This document shows, in pieces, positions 47,690 to 56,829 of a DNA stretch of 64,000 nucleotides (position 1 is the first letter of the stretch; every line of letters begins with the position of its first letter). The stretch comes from Hymenopus coronatus (Eukaryota; Arthropoda; Insecta; Mantodea; Hymenopodidae). The position numbers and the translations under genes were made by a program. The DNA is taken from the NCBI GenBank assembly GCA_030762935.1, contig CM060899.1, forward strand, positions 65,088,501 to 65,152,500, in the 5' to 3' direction. The notes under the pieces were generated by a model, which worked only from the letters and a program-made list of their open reading frames with translations, was not told the origin of the DNA and did no database searches.

Positions 47690-48570
47690 ATATGGACGAG
47701 AAGCTACCAGATCCCCGGCTTCTTGAATTGGTGTCCAGAACTCAACTGTTGTCTTTTGCCCATCTATAGATAAATTGGAGCGCAGCTCCCTTTTAACCTC
47801 AGCCCACACATTCCTAATAGGGTACAAATCTGGTGTACAGGGAGGCCAGTCTACCACTCTGATATCCTGCCTCTCTGAAAACCAATTTGAAACCTTTCGA
47901 GATTTGTGGACAAGATGTTATCCTCTACAATTCAACAATTTCATCAGTATATCTTATGTTAAATTCATATACCAAGTTCAAATCCGGTGGAGGACGATGG
48001 ATTTTTTTCAGGTGTAAAAATCCTTAGCATGACTTCCTTCGGAAGGGAAGTAAAGCAGTTGGTCCCGTGTCTTAGATTTACGGCACTTAGAAGCACCTCA
48101 AGCCTGATAACCTCTGAGCAAAATTAAACGGGCTTTCACGCCCAATATAGAATGGGACGCTAAAAACCACAGCAATTAAAGATAGTCCATAAATAAAACT
48201 CCATTTCCATTTCATTTTCAGCGTACCTCATCCTTAGGGAATAAGTATATTATTGAGCATTACCGTGCACTGTACCCATTCAGTGTACCGTCAAGCTGTC
48301 ACAGCACACCTAGACCATCCATTTATATCCAGCCCCAACAAGATACAGATATGGGGCTATGTTGGAATTGCGAAGCCACGTATTTTGCACCATTTCTGGA
48401 GCCCTTAGGACGATAGACAATCACATTTTCCTTACATGTGAAGAAAACTGTCACTGAGCTGTCACCTAAGAACATCACGTTGTGATGGGTGTGTTGACTA
48501 AATATTTATTTTTTTAATTGAGAGAGAACTGTTCATGGCCGATGCGTTTTCGTACCATTCTGCGCACAAC
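47690..48570 (-). pseudogene. Tc1-like transposase relic, split by a SINE
   Basis: Minus strand, from the right: HHNVMFLGDSSVTVFFTCKE, VIVYRPKGSR, SCWGWISMDGLGVL, LDGTLNG, then the SINE-1 insertion (47957-48220). It continues VSNWFSERQDIRVVDWPPCT, PDLYPIRNVWAEVKRELRSN (third catalytic residue position, usually PIENVW with Glu; here PIRNVW, so Glu is replaced by Arg) and AGDLVASRPYY near the end. The second catalytic block (QQDN-type) fell at or near the insertion point. Non-functional. Confidence 0.83.
47957..48220 (+). repeat. SINE-1 copy inserted in the Tc1-like relic
   Basis: Starts inside the head (tatgttaaattcatatacc), keeps a B-box-like gttcaaatcc and the closing ggtggagg, then a full body ending aaaactccatttccatttc. 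Being inside the Tc1-like gene, it is the younger of the two. Confidence 0.9.
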
Positions 48571-49049
48571 ATGCTTTCAGCTTGGTAGAATAAAATTTTA
48601 AAGAACCATCATAATATCATATATGAACTTTATGTGACTACCGAATGTCGTGTATGAAATAACCATATCTAAAATAAATAATTGGTATGTTAATGCAATA
48701 TCATTAAGATAATGGGAAAAATGTTTGCTAAACGAGAGAACAAACCTGCGACCCTCACCAGAGGAATAACTCACTTTTTTTTTTTTTTGCAGTGATACAG
48801 TGAACACACATGGAAGGTGGCAGGTTTAGTAATGCTGTATCATGTTTTGTGTCGTTAATATTTTTAGTTAATATTGATAGTTGTTGAAGTAGCTTAAGTT
48901 ATGTACTAGATCATAATCTGTGATCATATGAGTTAGTAATATTAAGCTTTGGAACTTGTGACAACTTGTTGCTGCCGCTACACAACTGTATCGCGGGTGG
49001 TGTATACAAGGCGCTGTGCCGTGTAGGACGAACTTGGCGTTCCAGAAAT

Positions 49050-49900
49050 GATTTTTTTGTCTACAGGTGTATGTAATAGGTAGAGAAGGTATTGCATTCC
49101 ACCTAAAATTAGATAAACCACTCTATTGAGGACCCCTAGATTTAAAATAATTGAAAAAGCGCGCGAGCGCGTGTGGACAGCATAACTCCAAAACGCAAAG
49201 TCCGTTAAATACCAAACTTGGCATTTAAATTTGATATCTTCCAAGGATGCGAAACAAAGTTTTCAGTTAATCCCTCACCCCAAAATCTCTTTCAAATGGA
49301 AAACTTGTTGAAAATGTTGTGTTTCTCAAAAATGGCTCTTAATGACTGATTGAAAAGCTATATATTAAGGAAATTTACTTGGCAAATAAAATTCATATCT
49401 TGAATTTTCTAAGAGTAGCCTCTGAGGATCTCTTCATTCTGGACGAATTTTGTAAACTGGTAAATCAAAATAAAAAAAACCAAACAAAACAAAACAAACT
49501 TACTACACATAAAACGAAGACCTGAGTAAAACCCACAGTTGTCATACACATTTTTTATAGAGTATACCATTTCTGAGATATTTATTGTTATTGGCTCCAG
49601 TTTTTAACTACTGATGCTTTTCTCAAATAGGAAGTATCTTTCGTTTAATCTTTTCGGCTTTACTTCTGGCCATGGAAAGAACTAACTGAACTTCAATTAT
49701 TCATATAGCAGCTACATTTTAAAAGATTTTAGCCGAGTGTATTCCCTTACTTCCCTCCTACTTAGAGGGCAGCACATTAGTAAAAAAATTCCACTAATGT
49801 TTTTCTTGATTAGCATGATGTAGATAAAGGAGTCAATTATAAGAATGGTTTATTTGCAGAACAGATGGAGGTCATGTGAAATATCACATCAGATTTTTTT
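49050..49900 (-). repeat. Repeat R copy, inverted, near full length
   Basis: In + orientation it starts at the R 3' end (taggtagagaaggtattgca, ttccacctaaaatt), passes gataacgcaa-type and ccaaacttggcatttaaatt, tcttccaaggatgcgaaac, ataaaattcatatcttg and gtattcccttacttccctcc. It ends ggaggtcatgtgaaatatca followed by catcagattttttt. A short A-rich microsatellite interrupts it at 49465-49500. Confidence 0.9.
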
Positions 49901-50351
49901 TATGTGTGTTATTTTTGTATTAACTATCAAGGAGCTTTAAATGTTAAAGTTTTTCCAAATTGTGTTAAATACCAAGAAACCTGTTTTATACTCACTGCTA
50001 TAAACATGAAAGCTTTTGTTACAAATTAATACTCATACTGTTAGTGTATAATGCCTTTGCAATGATGTTGACCAATTTTAGGAATACTATGATAATACTA
50101 CATAGACACATCTAGGCTGAGGACTAGCGTAACAACAATGCTCATCTATCACTGTGAGCCCCAGTGGACAATGCTAGGGGACTACTGTTGTCTACACAGA
50201 ATGTGCGTTTTGCTGCTCCCTTTTTGAGAGTCGAAAATGTCACTTCAAAAGCATTAGTTGCAATAGTGCTAACAAAAGGAGAAGGTTCATTATAAGCGCG
50301 TCTATTAATACTTACATTGTCAGTTTATTAGTGGTTTGAAAGGCGAACTTT

Positions 50352-51401
50352 ATGATTTTGTGTTTTCTATTCACACCTCTATTGTGTAGTCTGACACCTA
50401 TAAAAGTTTCAGAGGTAAAAACTTTTATTAAAACTGATTTGTTTTCAAATCGAGAAACATCTCAAAGATTGGTGGTGGCTGAATCATCTGTGATGCGAAT
50501 TAAGAAGAAAATTGAATTAGGTATGGACCTAGCCCCACAACGGAGGAATTACAGATTCTCACATCAGGAGGTGTGTGTTGCTTGAAAAACATCCGTGAAA
50601 GAAAGAGGTTTGCTAGTGCGAAAGAAATTAAATTTAAGCTTGAAGTGGGTCAAATTGCTTCATCTGAAATAACTATTAGGCGTAAACTTTCAGAAATGAA
50701 ATTAAAAGGCTGCAGACCTGCCAAGAAACAAAAATTAACTCCTGATATGGTTGCTAAACAACTCGGCTGGACAAAGGAGCTCCAGGATAAAGACTTAAAC
50801 CTCTGGAAATCGGAAATATGAAATTCTTCATGGTAAAAATTCTTAATGAGTTAAACTTAACATTTGAAATGGATTATCCGGAACTAAAGGCCACATTTGA
50901 AACAATTCACATTGACTTCTTTTGCTTCAGGTTTGCTTTAGTGATGATAGAACTTTTGAAATTCTTGCAAACAACGGTCAGTTTGTGTGAAATGTATCAT
51001 CCAGATTGGGTTGTGCAGACTGTAAAACATCCCACCAAAGTCATGATATGGTCAATCATCAGTGGCAAAGGCACTGGACCTCACTATGTTGTTCAAGGGA
51101 CAATGCAGCAGGATCAGTACAAAGAAGTGTTGAGGAGTGGGCTGCTGACTCGAATAAGAGACTGTTTCGCAACTGAAGAATCATCCATATTTATGCAAGA
51201 TGGAGCACCATGTCACACTGCAAAACTAGTGATAGATTTCCTGAGAAGGCAAACCATTCACCAGATATGAACCTGATTGAAAATGTCTGGAAGCTAGTGA
51301 AGAAAGAAGTGGCAAAGAAAATGATTACTAGGAAAACTAGGCTTATTGAACAGATCATAGAGGTCTGGAATCATCTTCCACGTATACAAGAAACAGTTTA
51401 G
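50352..51401 (+). pseudogene. Tc1-family transposase, frameshifted
   Basis: + strand blocks in order over several frames: VVAESSVMRIKKKIELG (helix-turn-helix), ASAKEIKFKLEVGQIASSEI and TIRRKLSEMKLKGCRPAKKQ (second DNA-binding subdomain), VCFSDDRTFEILANNGQFV (first catalytic Asp), HPTKVMIWSIISGKGTGPHY, then SIFMQDGAPCHTAK (second Asp), a short deletion, and SPDMNLIENVWKLVKKEV (Glu). The catalytic triad is still legible, but at least four frameshifts and a deletion of about 10 codons before the Glu block kill it. Terminal inverted repeats could not be placed with confidence. Confidence 0.9.
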
Positions 51402-51909
51402 GCATGCCTAAATAGCATGCTAAGGCAAATTAAAGCATTCATAGCTGCAAAAGGTTGCTCAACTAAGTAGTACAAGTGACATAAAAGTGTAAGCAACTGA
51501 TAACAATTTAGAAATATATCCATTATCATCAAGGGCATGCATATTATACCTCAAATTCTTCATCATGTTTAAGGAAATGCAAAGTGTTAAGCTGTGTGTA
51601 TTTCAAATGCAAAAAGTTGCACACTAGCACTGCAGTGAATGAATTTCTGCAGAGTTTAAGGTCATGCAGTACACAGTAAGTGATTAAGTCGAACAATAAG
51701 GAGGGCTACTCTCTCTTTTATTCTTAAAGCAATCAGTTGGTGATGCCTGAGCTAGAGCATTTTGCTTTCGACAATGACCTTCATCCGGCTTTTGGATAAT
51801 TAGCCATTTCAAATAAATACATGTAGTAAAATTATTGCCACCCTTTTATATTCCATAAGTGATATTCCTTCTGTATTTCTTTAGAATATCATTTCCAAAC
51901 ATTTGTTTA

Positions 51910-52112
51910 GCCTTTGTCTTTAGTGTAGTGGTAGTGTGTCTGTCTCACATTCAAGTGGTCCTGAGTTCAAATCTCAGTTAGGGATTAGTTACCGGATAAG
52001 GTTTTTCTGGGGTTTCCCTTTATTCTGAGAAGGTGTGCAACTCTAAGCTCTAGTGACCCCAGGCTCATGATTACACTCACTTCATTCATTATTGTCTGGT
52101 ATGACCTATAAG
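51910..52112 (+). repeat. SINE-2 copy abutting the exon 2 acceptor
   Basis: Head gtctttagtgtagtggtagt, B-box-like gagttcaaatctc, body gttaccggataaggttttt, tattctgagaaggtg, ttcattcattattgtctggt and atgacctataag. The family 3' block runs to about 52112; the exon 2 acceptor AG is at 52124-52125, so the branch-point region probably lies inside SINE sequence. Confidence 0.88.
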
Positions 52113-52125
52113 ATCTCATTTTCAG

Positions 52126-52274
52126 GTGATCCAGAACGTCTGAAAATACCAGTTCAAAACTGTGCGGAAGTACATGCATATTTGCCTACTAATCTTCTAT
52201 TACCCCAGACAATTCACATTGTCCCTGATGGCTATTATTGGAAGAGAAATGCCACTACACACTGGAAAAACAGA
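52126..52274 (+). CDS. TCTE1: DRC5/TCTE1-like protein, exon 2
   Basis: Acceptor cattttcag|gtgatc and donor aacaga|gtaaag. It is 149 bp, entering in phase 1 and leaving in phase 0, which fits exon 1 (184 bp) and exon 3. The peptide, after completing a Gly codon, is GDPERLKIPVQNCAEVHAYL, PTNLLLPQTIHIVPDGYYWK, RNATTHWKNR. The pattern leucine-rich segment, then YYW-x5-HW, matches the block before the SWKR motif in animal TCTE1 proteins (recalled). Preceded directly by a SINE-2. Confidence 0.8.
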
Positions 52275-52849
52275 GTAAAGCATTTTACTTCATTATTTTC
52301 TTAATATCTCTTTGGAATTCTTAATACAAATTAATCTAAATTCTATAACATATTTGTAAATATGTATTGTAATACAATACTCATATTTTAGTTTTATATA
52401 ATTACTAGTAGTAACTATTATGTCGATAATTAGAAAACTATCATCTGACATTACACCAGTATTACATATAATGAAATTATATTTATTTATTTATTTATAA
52501 CATTTTAACACTAATTTTTGATACTCTTTGTTTTTATGTGCATGAAAAAAAAAAAAAGGAAGTACATATGCTTTTATAGAGCACATTAAGTGCATATGGT
52601 GTGATTATATGTCTATTCTGTTTTGTTTTTTGTAACCCATGCTTTTAGCACTAGAGCTTTATACATTATTTTTCCATAGTATATAAACATATGTATACAT
52701 GTATGTGCCTTGACAAGTTCTATGTTCAGTGGCTTCCTGGCCTAAACGAACCTACAAATGCTTTCTAATCTAATCTACATAAAATCTGTGTGCCTGTGCG
52801 TGCATGTGTGTGTGTGTGATTTTAATAGAGAACAATGCACATAATATAT

Positions 52850-53115
52850 GAGAGTAGTCCAGAAAATCCCAGACGTATTGGCCTACCGTGGTGATGAGTC
52901 GGGCTAGAGCCGCCATCTTGGTGTCATAACGCTCCTACATTCAGTACGCATTCAGCTGTGGTAGCGTGATGACTGTACCTTCCTTACTTTTCCCTCTGCG
53001 TGTTGGTAAAATGTGCGCTGCAGTAGAAAATCCCGTCAATTGTAAAGTGCACTAAAATCCGTGAAATTTGAGATACATGTTCCAAGAGCTATGTACTCGT
53101 GAAATACCAGGACAT
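52850..53115 (+). mobile_element. Possible 5' end of another mariner-like element
   Basis: gagagtagtccagaaaatcc is of mariner terminal-repeat style, and about 155 bp on, the frame MCAAVENPVNC followed by decay resembles the N-terminus of a mariner transposase (usually continuing as an EVRAVIRFL-like helix). The rest is missing; the next mariner element begins at 53117. Confidence 0.45.
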
Positions 53116-53116
53116 A

Positions 53117-54381
53117 CTCAGGGCGTTCAATTAGTCCTTAAAAAATCCAACTAATTCCATTCGTAGCATCGAAAAAAGTTTGTATTTGCTAACCGTCGTC
53201 TCTTACTAGATGTAAATAAACTTTCAGCTATATCCATCACGTGGTTTTGTTGCCATATGCAATTGAATCAACAATATTCTGTTTCTTTAGAAAGATGGGA
53301 AAACACGAATTTTGTGCGGTGAATAAACTCTTCTATATAAAAGACTTAACACTGAAAGAGATAAAACCGAGTTGGATGAAGTTCATGGCACTTTTACCCC
53401 TGCATTTGCAACAATTTACAACTGGATAAATGAATTTAAACATCCACAAATGATGAACATCGTTCCGGATGTCCAGTAGAAGTGACTTCCTCCGAAATTA
53501 CTGACTAAATCCGGATATAGTTTTGAGTGATCAACGAATGAAAGATCATGAAATAGTAGAGACCATAGATATATCCATTTTTTTTTTTACCAAAAATTAG
53601 TTCTGGCAAAGTCTCGCCAAGTTTGGTGCTGCGTTTGCTCTAAATGAAGAATAAACACAAATGTATGATAAATTCAGAAGCTGGTTTGGCACTTATCTGT
53701 CGCAATCTTGACAGTTTCTACGCCGATACATAACTGTGAATGAAACATGGTTACGCTACTACATTTCAGAGACAAAAATGCATTCAATCCAGTAGGTTTT
53801 TAAAGGCTGCAAAGAAGACAAAGGTGGTGAAATCTGCAAACAAGGTAAATGACCTTGATTTTTTGGGATGTATGCGGAATCATCTGCATTGATTAATTGC
53901 AGAAAGAAGGAACGATAAATGGAAAGTATTATGCTGCATTATTATTGCACCAGTTGAACGGAGAAATTAAGAAAAAACACCCCATCTGGCAAATAAAGGA
54001 TGTTCTTCCTTCAAGACAATGCAAGGTTGCACACCTGCGCAGTTTCATGGCGAAACTTGTACAACTAAGGTTCGAATTGCTACAACATCCACCGCATTCA
54101 CCAAATTTGGACTTCAGTGACTTTTTTTTTTTTTTATTATTTCCAAACTTGAAAAAGTGGCTTGGCGGAAAACGATTAACGTCTAATGAAGATGTCATCT
54201 CCCAAATAGATGCCTATTTTGCGGAACTTCCAAAATTATACTTTTTGGAAGGCTTAACACACTTTGAGAAATGCTGGTAAAAGTGGATCAAACTAAAAGG
54301 AGATTATGTTGAAGAAAAAAAAAAAGACCAAAAATAAATTATTTTTGTATCATTTTCTAAGGTCTTATTAAACACCCCTCA
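53117..54381 (+). mobile_element. Mariner element, nearly full length (cecropia-like)
   Basis: 1,265 bp between TA dinucleotides (53115-53116 and 54382-54383). Imperfect terminal inverted repeats: left cagggcgttcaattagtcct; right, reverse complemented, gaggggtgtttaataagacc. The length and terminal style are typical of full-length mariners. The gene inside is broken. Confidence 0.85.
53295..54340 (+). pseudogene. Mariner transposase, frameshifted
   Basis: The ATG at 53295 opens MGKHEFCAVNKLFYIKDLTL; later blocks are LAKFGAAFAL-like decay, YITVNETWLRYYISETK near 53730, FLQDNARLHTCAVSW (second catalytic Asp) near 54015, and LQHPPHSPNLDFSDFFFF (third Asp) followed by FPNLKKWLGGKRLTSNEDVI and YFLEGLTHFEKCW, ending KLKGDYVEE. 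The first catalytic Asp (normally VDETW) reads VNETW, an Asp-to-Asn change that would by itself abolish activity. Stops and frameshifts also break it, including a T-run at 54121-54135. Confidence 0.9.
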
Positions 54382-54464
54382 TAATGCACGGCCGTTCGAA
54401 ACACACTGGACCCGTAAATTTGTGTTTCATTTATGACAATGTTGTTGTAAGCATACAAAATGAG

Positions 54465-54708
54465 CGGATTGAAACCCGGCGGAGGACAATGCATTGTTTC
54501 GCGTGTAAAAATCCTTAGCACGGCTTCCTTCGGAAGAGAAGTAAAGCCGTTGGTCCCGTGTCCTAGATTTACGACATGTAAAAGTACCTCAAGCCTGATA
54601 TAGAGGCCTCTGAGCAAAATTAAACGGTCTTTCACCTCCAATTTTTAATGGAACGCCGAGAACCACAGTAGTTAAAGAGCGTTCATAAATAACACACCAT
54701 TTATATTT
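54465..54708 (+). repeat. SINE-1, 5'-truncated, with 12-bp TSD
   Basis: Starts at the B box (cggattgaaacccggcggag) and runs to the family 3' end (acaccatttatatttat). Perfect 12-bp direct repeats ATACAAAATGAG flank it at 54453-54464 and 54709-54720, direct evidence of target-primed retrotransposition with 5' truncation. Confidence 0.95.
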
Positions 54709-54869
54709 ATACAAAATGAGATATATTTATGTGATACTTTTTTATTGTTCTCGATTAAATATTATATTATTTGCATTTATTCATTCTTTACCTTGTATAC
54801 TTCACAGCATACAAGCATTTAAAATTTAATAGAGATTAAAAACAAAAGAATTTGAGTCAGTTTTTGTAA

Positions 54870-55340
54870 CGCAAACGTCACTTAGTAATTGGGACCGGTT
54901 TCGGGAACATTTGCTTCAAATTTCAACTGTTCATATCGACTAAATCTTGCTTCGTTGGCGTCCACGATGAGGGTGGTTGTGTATCACGTGTGGAGGCATC
55001 TGGTGCTGGATCTATGAACTTCCAAAGGTCCCTGTATAATGGTAAATAAAACTTCATGATATAGCTCTTTTTCTTCATGATGTGGGTCTTCTCCCAGACA
55101 TTCAAATCTGTGTGTTTATGCGCTGGTTTTAACAGTTTTATGTTAGGTGTGATTTCGTGTCCTGATGCCCAAAAATGACAATAAACTCTGATTTTTCGGT
55201 TTGCTTGTATTTTAGGTTTCTCATGTGTTCATTTAATCTGGTTTCCAAACTTCTTTTTGTCCTTCCTATATGTACTAGATTACGGTCTGAGCAGTAAATT
55301 CATAAATTTCATACATTGTTTGCAGGGTTAGGATCTTTTA
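54870..55340 (-). pseudogene. Penelope-like (GIY-YIG) endonuclease relic
   Basis: Minus strand: CSDRNLVHIGRTKRSLETRL, NEHMRNLKYKQTEKS, then FGHQDTKSHLT, and in the frame at 54923-55105 MNVWEKTHIMKKKSYIMKFY, LPLYRDLWKFIDPAPDAS, PPSSWTPTKQDLVDMNS. HIGRTKRSLE-x-RL-x-EH is the YIG half of the GIY-YIG nuclease found at the C-terminus of Penelope-like retroelements. Reverse transcriptase is absent. It is a different subfamily from the copy at 56.8-59.1 kb. Confidence 0.72.
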
Positions 55341-55497
55341 AATTTTGGCATTGCACTTTCTGAATGCTGTAGTGTAATTAGTAAGTGATGTTTGTGTTAC
55401 AAAAAGCCCATTCAAGTTCTTTTGTTTTTAATTTAATCATATCACTGTCACAAGCTTCTTTGCATGTTTCAATTTAAAGGAGATGTTTGTTTTATAG

Positions 55498-55941
55498 ATA
55501 CATGATGTAACAAAGTATCAGTTATCATGGAAAAGATTGTATGCAGAGCAACATTTGCAAGACTACATAGAGAATTATGGTTTTAGAAAACCGTCAGGTC
55601 AACAAGCTCCACCAGATGACTCAGCTGCTTCTCAAAAGCCTACAACTGAAGATTCAAAAGATCCCAAAAAGTCTAAAACTGAAGATTTGAATGACTCGCA
55701 GAAGTCTAAAACTGGAGACTTGAGTAATTTGCCAAAATCTAATCCTATACGCTTAAGTGTATTGCAAAAGCCTAATTTAGAAGAGATAAATAAGACGTTG
55801 GAATTATACAAACCATATGTGAGAAAATTAATAATTACTAATTTGATACCATTAGTACCAGAGGAGGAAGAAATTAAAAAAGATCAGGCTTACGATCATC
55901 TGAAATTGGATCTTTTCATCACTGCAATGGAAAATTTAGAG
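55498..55941 (+). CDS. TCTE1: DRC5/TCTE1-like protein, exon 3
   Basis: Acceptor ttttatag|atacatg, donor tttagag|gtgagt; 444 bp, phase 0 to 0. The peptide starts IHDVTKYQLSWKRLYAEQHL and includes ELYKPYVRKLIITNLIPLVP and AYDHLKLDLFITAMENLE. SWKR-(L/M)-(Y/F)-x-E-x-HL and the following Y-VR-x(2)-I block are TCTE1/DRC5 signatures just before the leucine-rich repeats; HLKLDLFITAMENLE(EL) begins the first LRR. Between them lies an insert of five 11-residue repeats (55633-55797) rich in Lys, Ser, Asp and Pro. DRC5 sits in the nexin link of motile 9+2 axonemes and controls dynein (family knowledge). Confidence 0.88.
55633..55797 (+). repeat. 33-bp coding minisatellite, five units
   Basis: Units begin at 55633, 55666, 55699, 55732 and 55765, all in frame: QKPTTEDSKDP, KKSKTEDLNDS, QKSKTGDLSNL, PKSNPIRLSVL, QKPNLEEINKT. 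Units 2 and 3 are most alike at DNA level; 4 and 5 have diverged. They encode a charged, probably disordered linker inside the DRC5-like protein. Confidence 0.85.
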
Positions 55942-56040
55942 GTGAGTGTGAATAATTCAGACAGAAAAAGGTATTATGGGTAATACTAACATTTGAGAGT
56001 GTTTTGTTATCGATAATTATTATATTTACATTGTCTATTG

Positions 56041-56765
56041 TTTTTACTCTCTCTCTCTCTCTCTACACGTACTAGGTACTAGTACATGATGTATAGAGAA
56101 GGTATTACATTCCACACAAAAAGTCAATACCAAGATTTCACCGGAAGTAGACGTTTTAGGGTCCCCTGAATCCCAAAAAGGCATTTTTAGAAAAACTGCC
56201 ATGTGTGTATGATGTATACGTGTGGGCATATATGTGCTCATATTTAACTGAAGAAGGAAAAGTCTGTCAAATACAAACTTGGTATTTAAGGTTAATATCT
56301 TCCAAGGATGCAACATAAAGATTTTAGAGAAAATCCTCCAACCCAAACTGTCCTTTATATGAAACATTTTTAGAACATTCTGACTATCAAAACGGCTCTA
56401 TTAATTTTGATAAAAGACCACATATTAAAGGCATTTACATAGCAAATATTGGGTATCACTTGCATTTTCTAGGAATAGCCATGAATATCCCTTCATTTAG
56501 GATTACATTTGTATAACTGGTAGGTAAACCCTAAGAGATAGAAAAAATTTAGTACAAAAATAAATGTAAATCTCGTTAAAACACACAATTTATGACATAT
56601 ACCTTTTCTAAAAAAAGAAATGATGGAGGTAATCATTTCTGAGACATTCCTTCTAAGTGATTTAATTTTAATATACTTGACCATCACTTTAGCCTGGTGT
56701 ATTCCCTTATTCTCCTTCTAGATATAAGGAGCTAAATAACAAGACAAGTTCTATCCAATAAAAGA
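56041..56765 (-). repeat. Repeat R copy, inverted
   Basis: In + orientation: a (CT)n tract at 56047-56064, cacgtactaggtactagtac, gtatagagaaggtattacat, accaagatttcaccggaagt, cttccaaggatgcaacata, ccaacccaaactgtccttta, and gtgtattcccttattctcct. It ends within the 5' third. Confidence 0.9.
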
Positions 56766-56829
56766 AGTATTTTAGACAGTGGAGTGCCATAATTTAAATT
56801 AATTTTTTATACACTTTTTGCTCCACTTT

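Larger units (their letters stand above)
44788..52125 (+). other. DRC5-like gene intron 1 (7.3 kb)
   Basis: Bounded by gtaagg at the donor and cattttcag at the acceptor. It contains repeat T copy 2, a Tc1-like relic split by SINE-1, an R copy, a second Tc1-like relic and a SINE-2 beside the acceptor. The stretches 44788-45344, 46551-47689 and 48571-49049 hold nothing recognisable. Confidence 0.75.
52275..55497 (+). other. DRC5-like gene intron 2 (3.2 kb)
   Basis: Donor gtaaag, acceptor tgttttatag. Holds a mariner 5' fragment, a nearly full-length mariner, a SINE-1 with duplication and a Penelope-like endonuclease relic. 52275-52849 is plain AT-rich sequence. Confidence 0.75.

Noticed and set aside
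55537..55983. A gene starting at 55537 and ending at 55983
   Set aside because: The codon at 55537 is TTG inside exon 3 and the frame past 55941 is intron (gtgagt). The real exon is 55498-55941.
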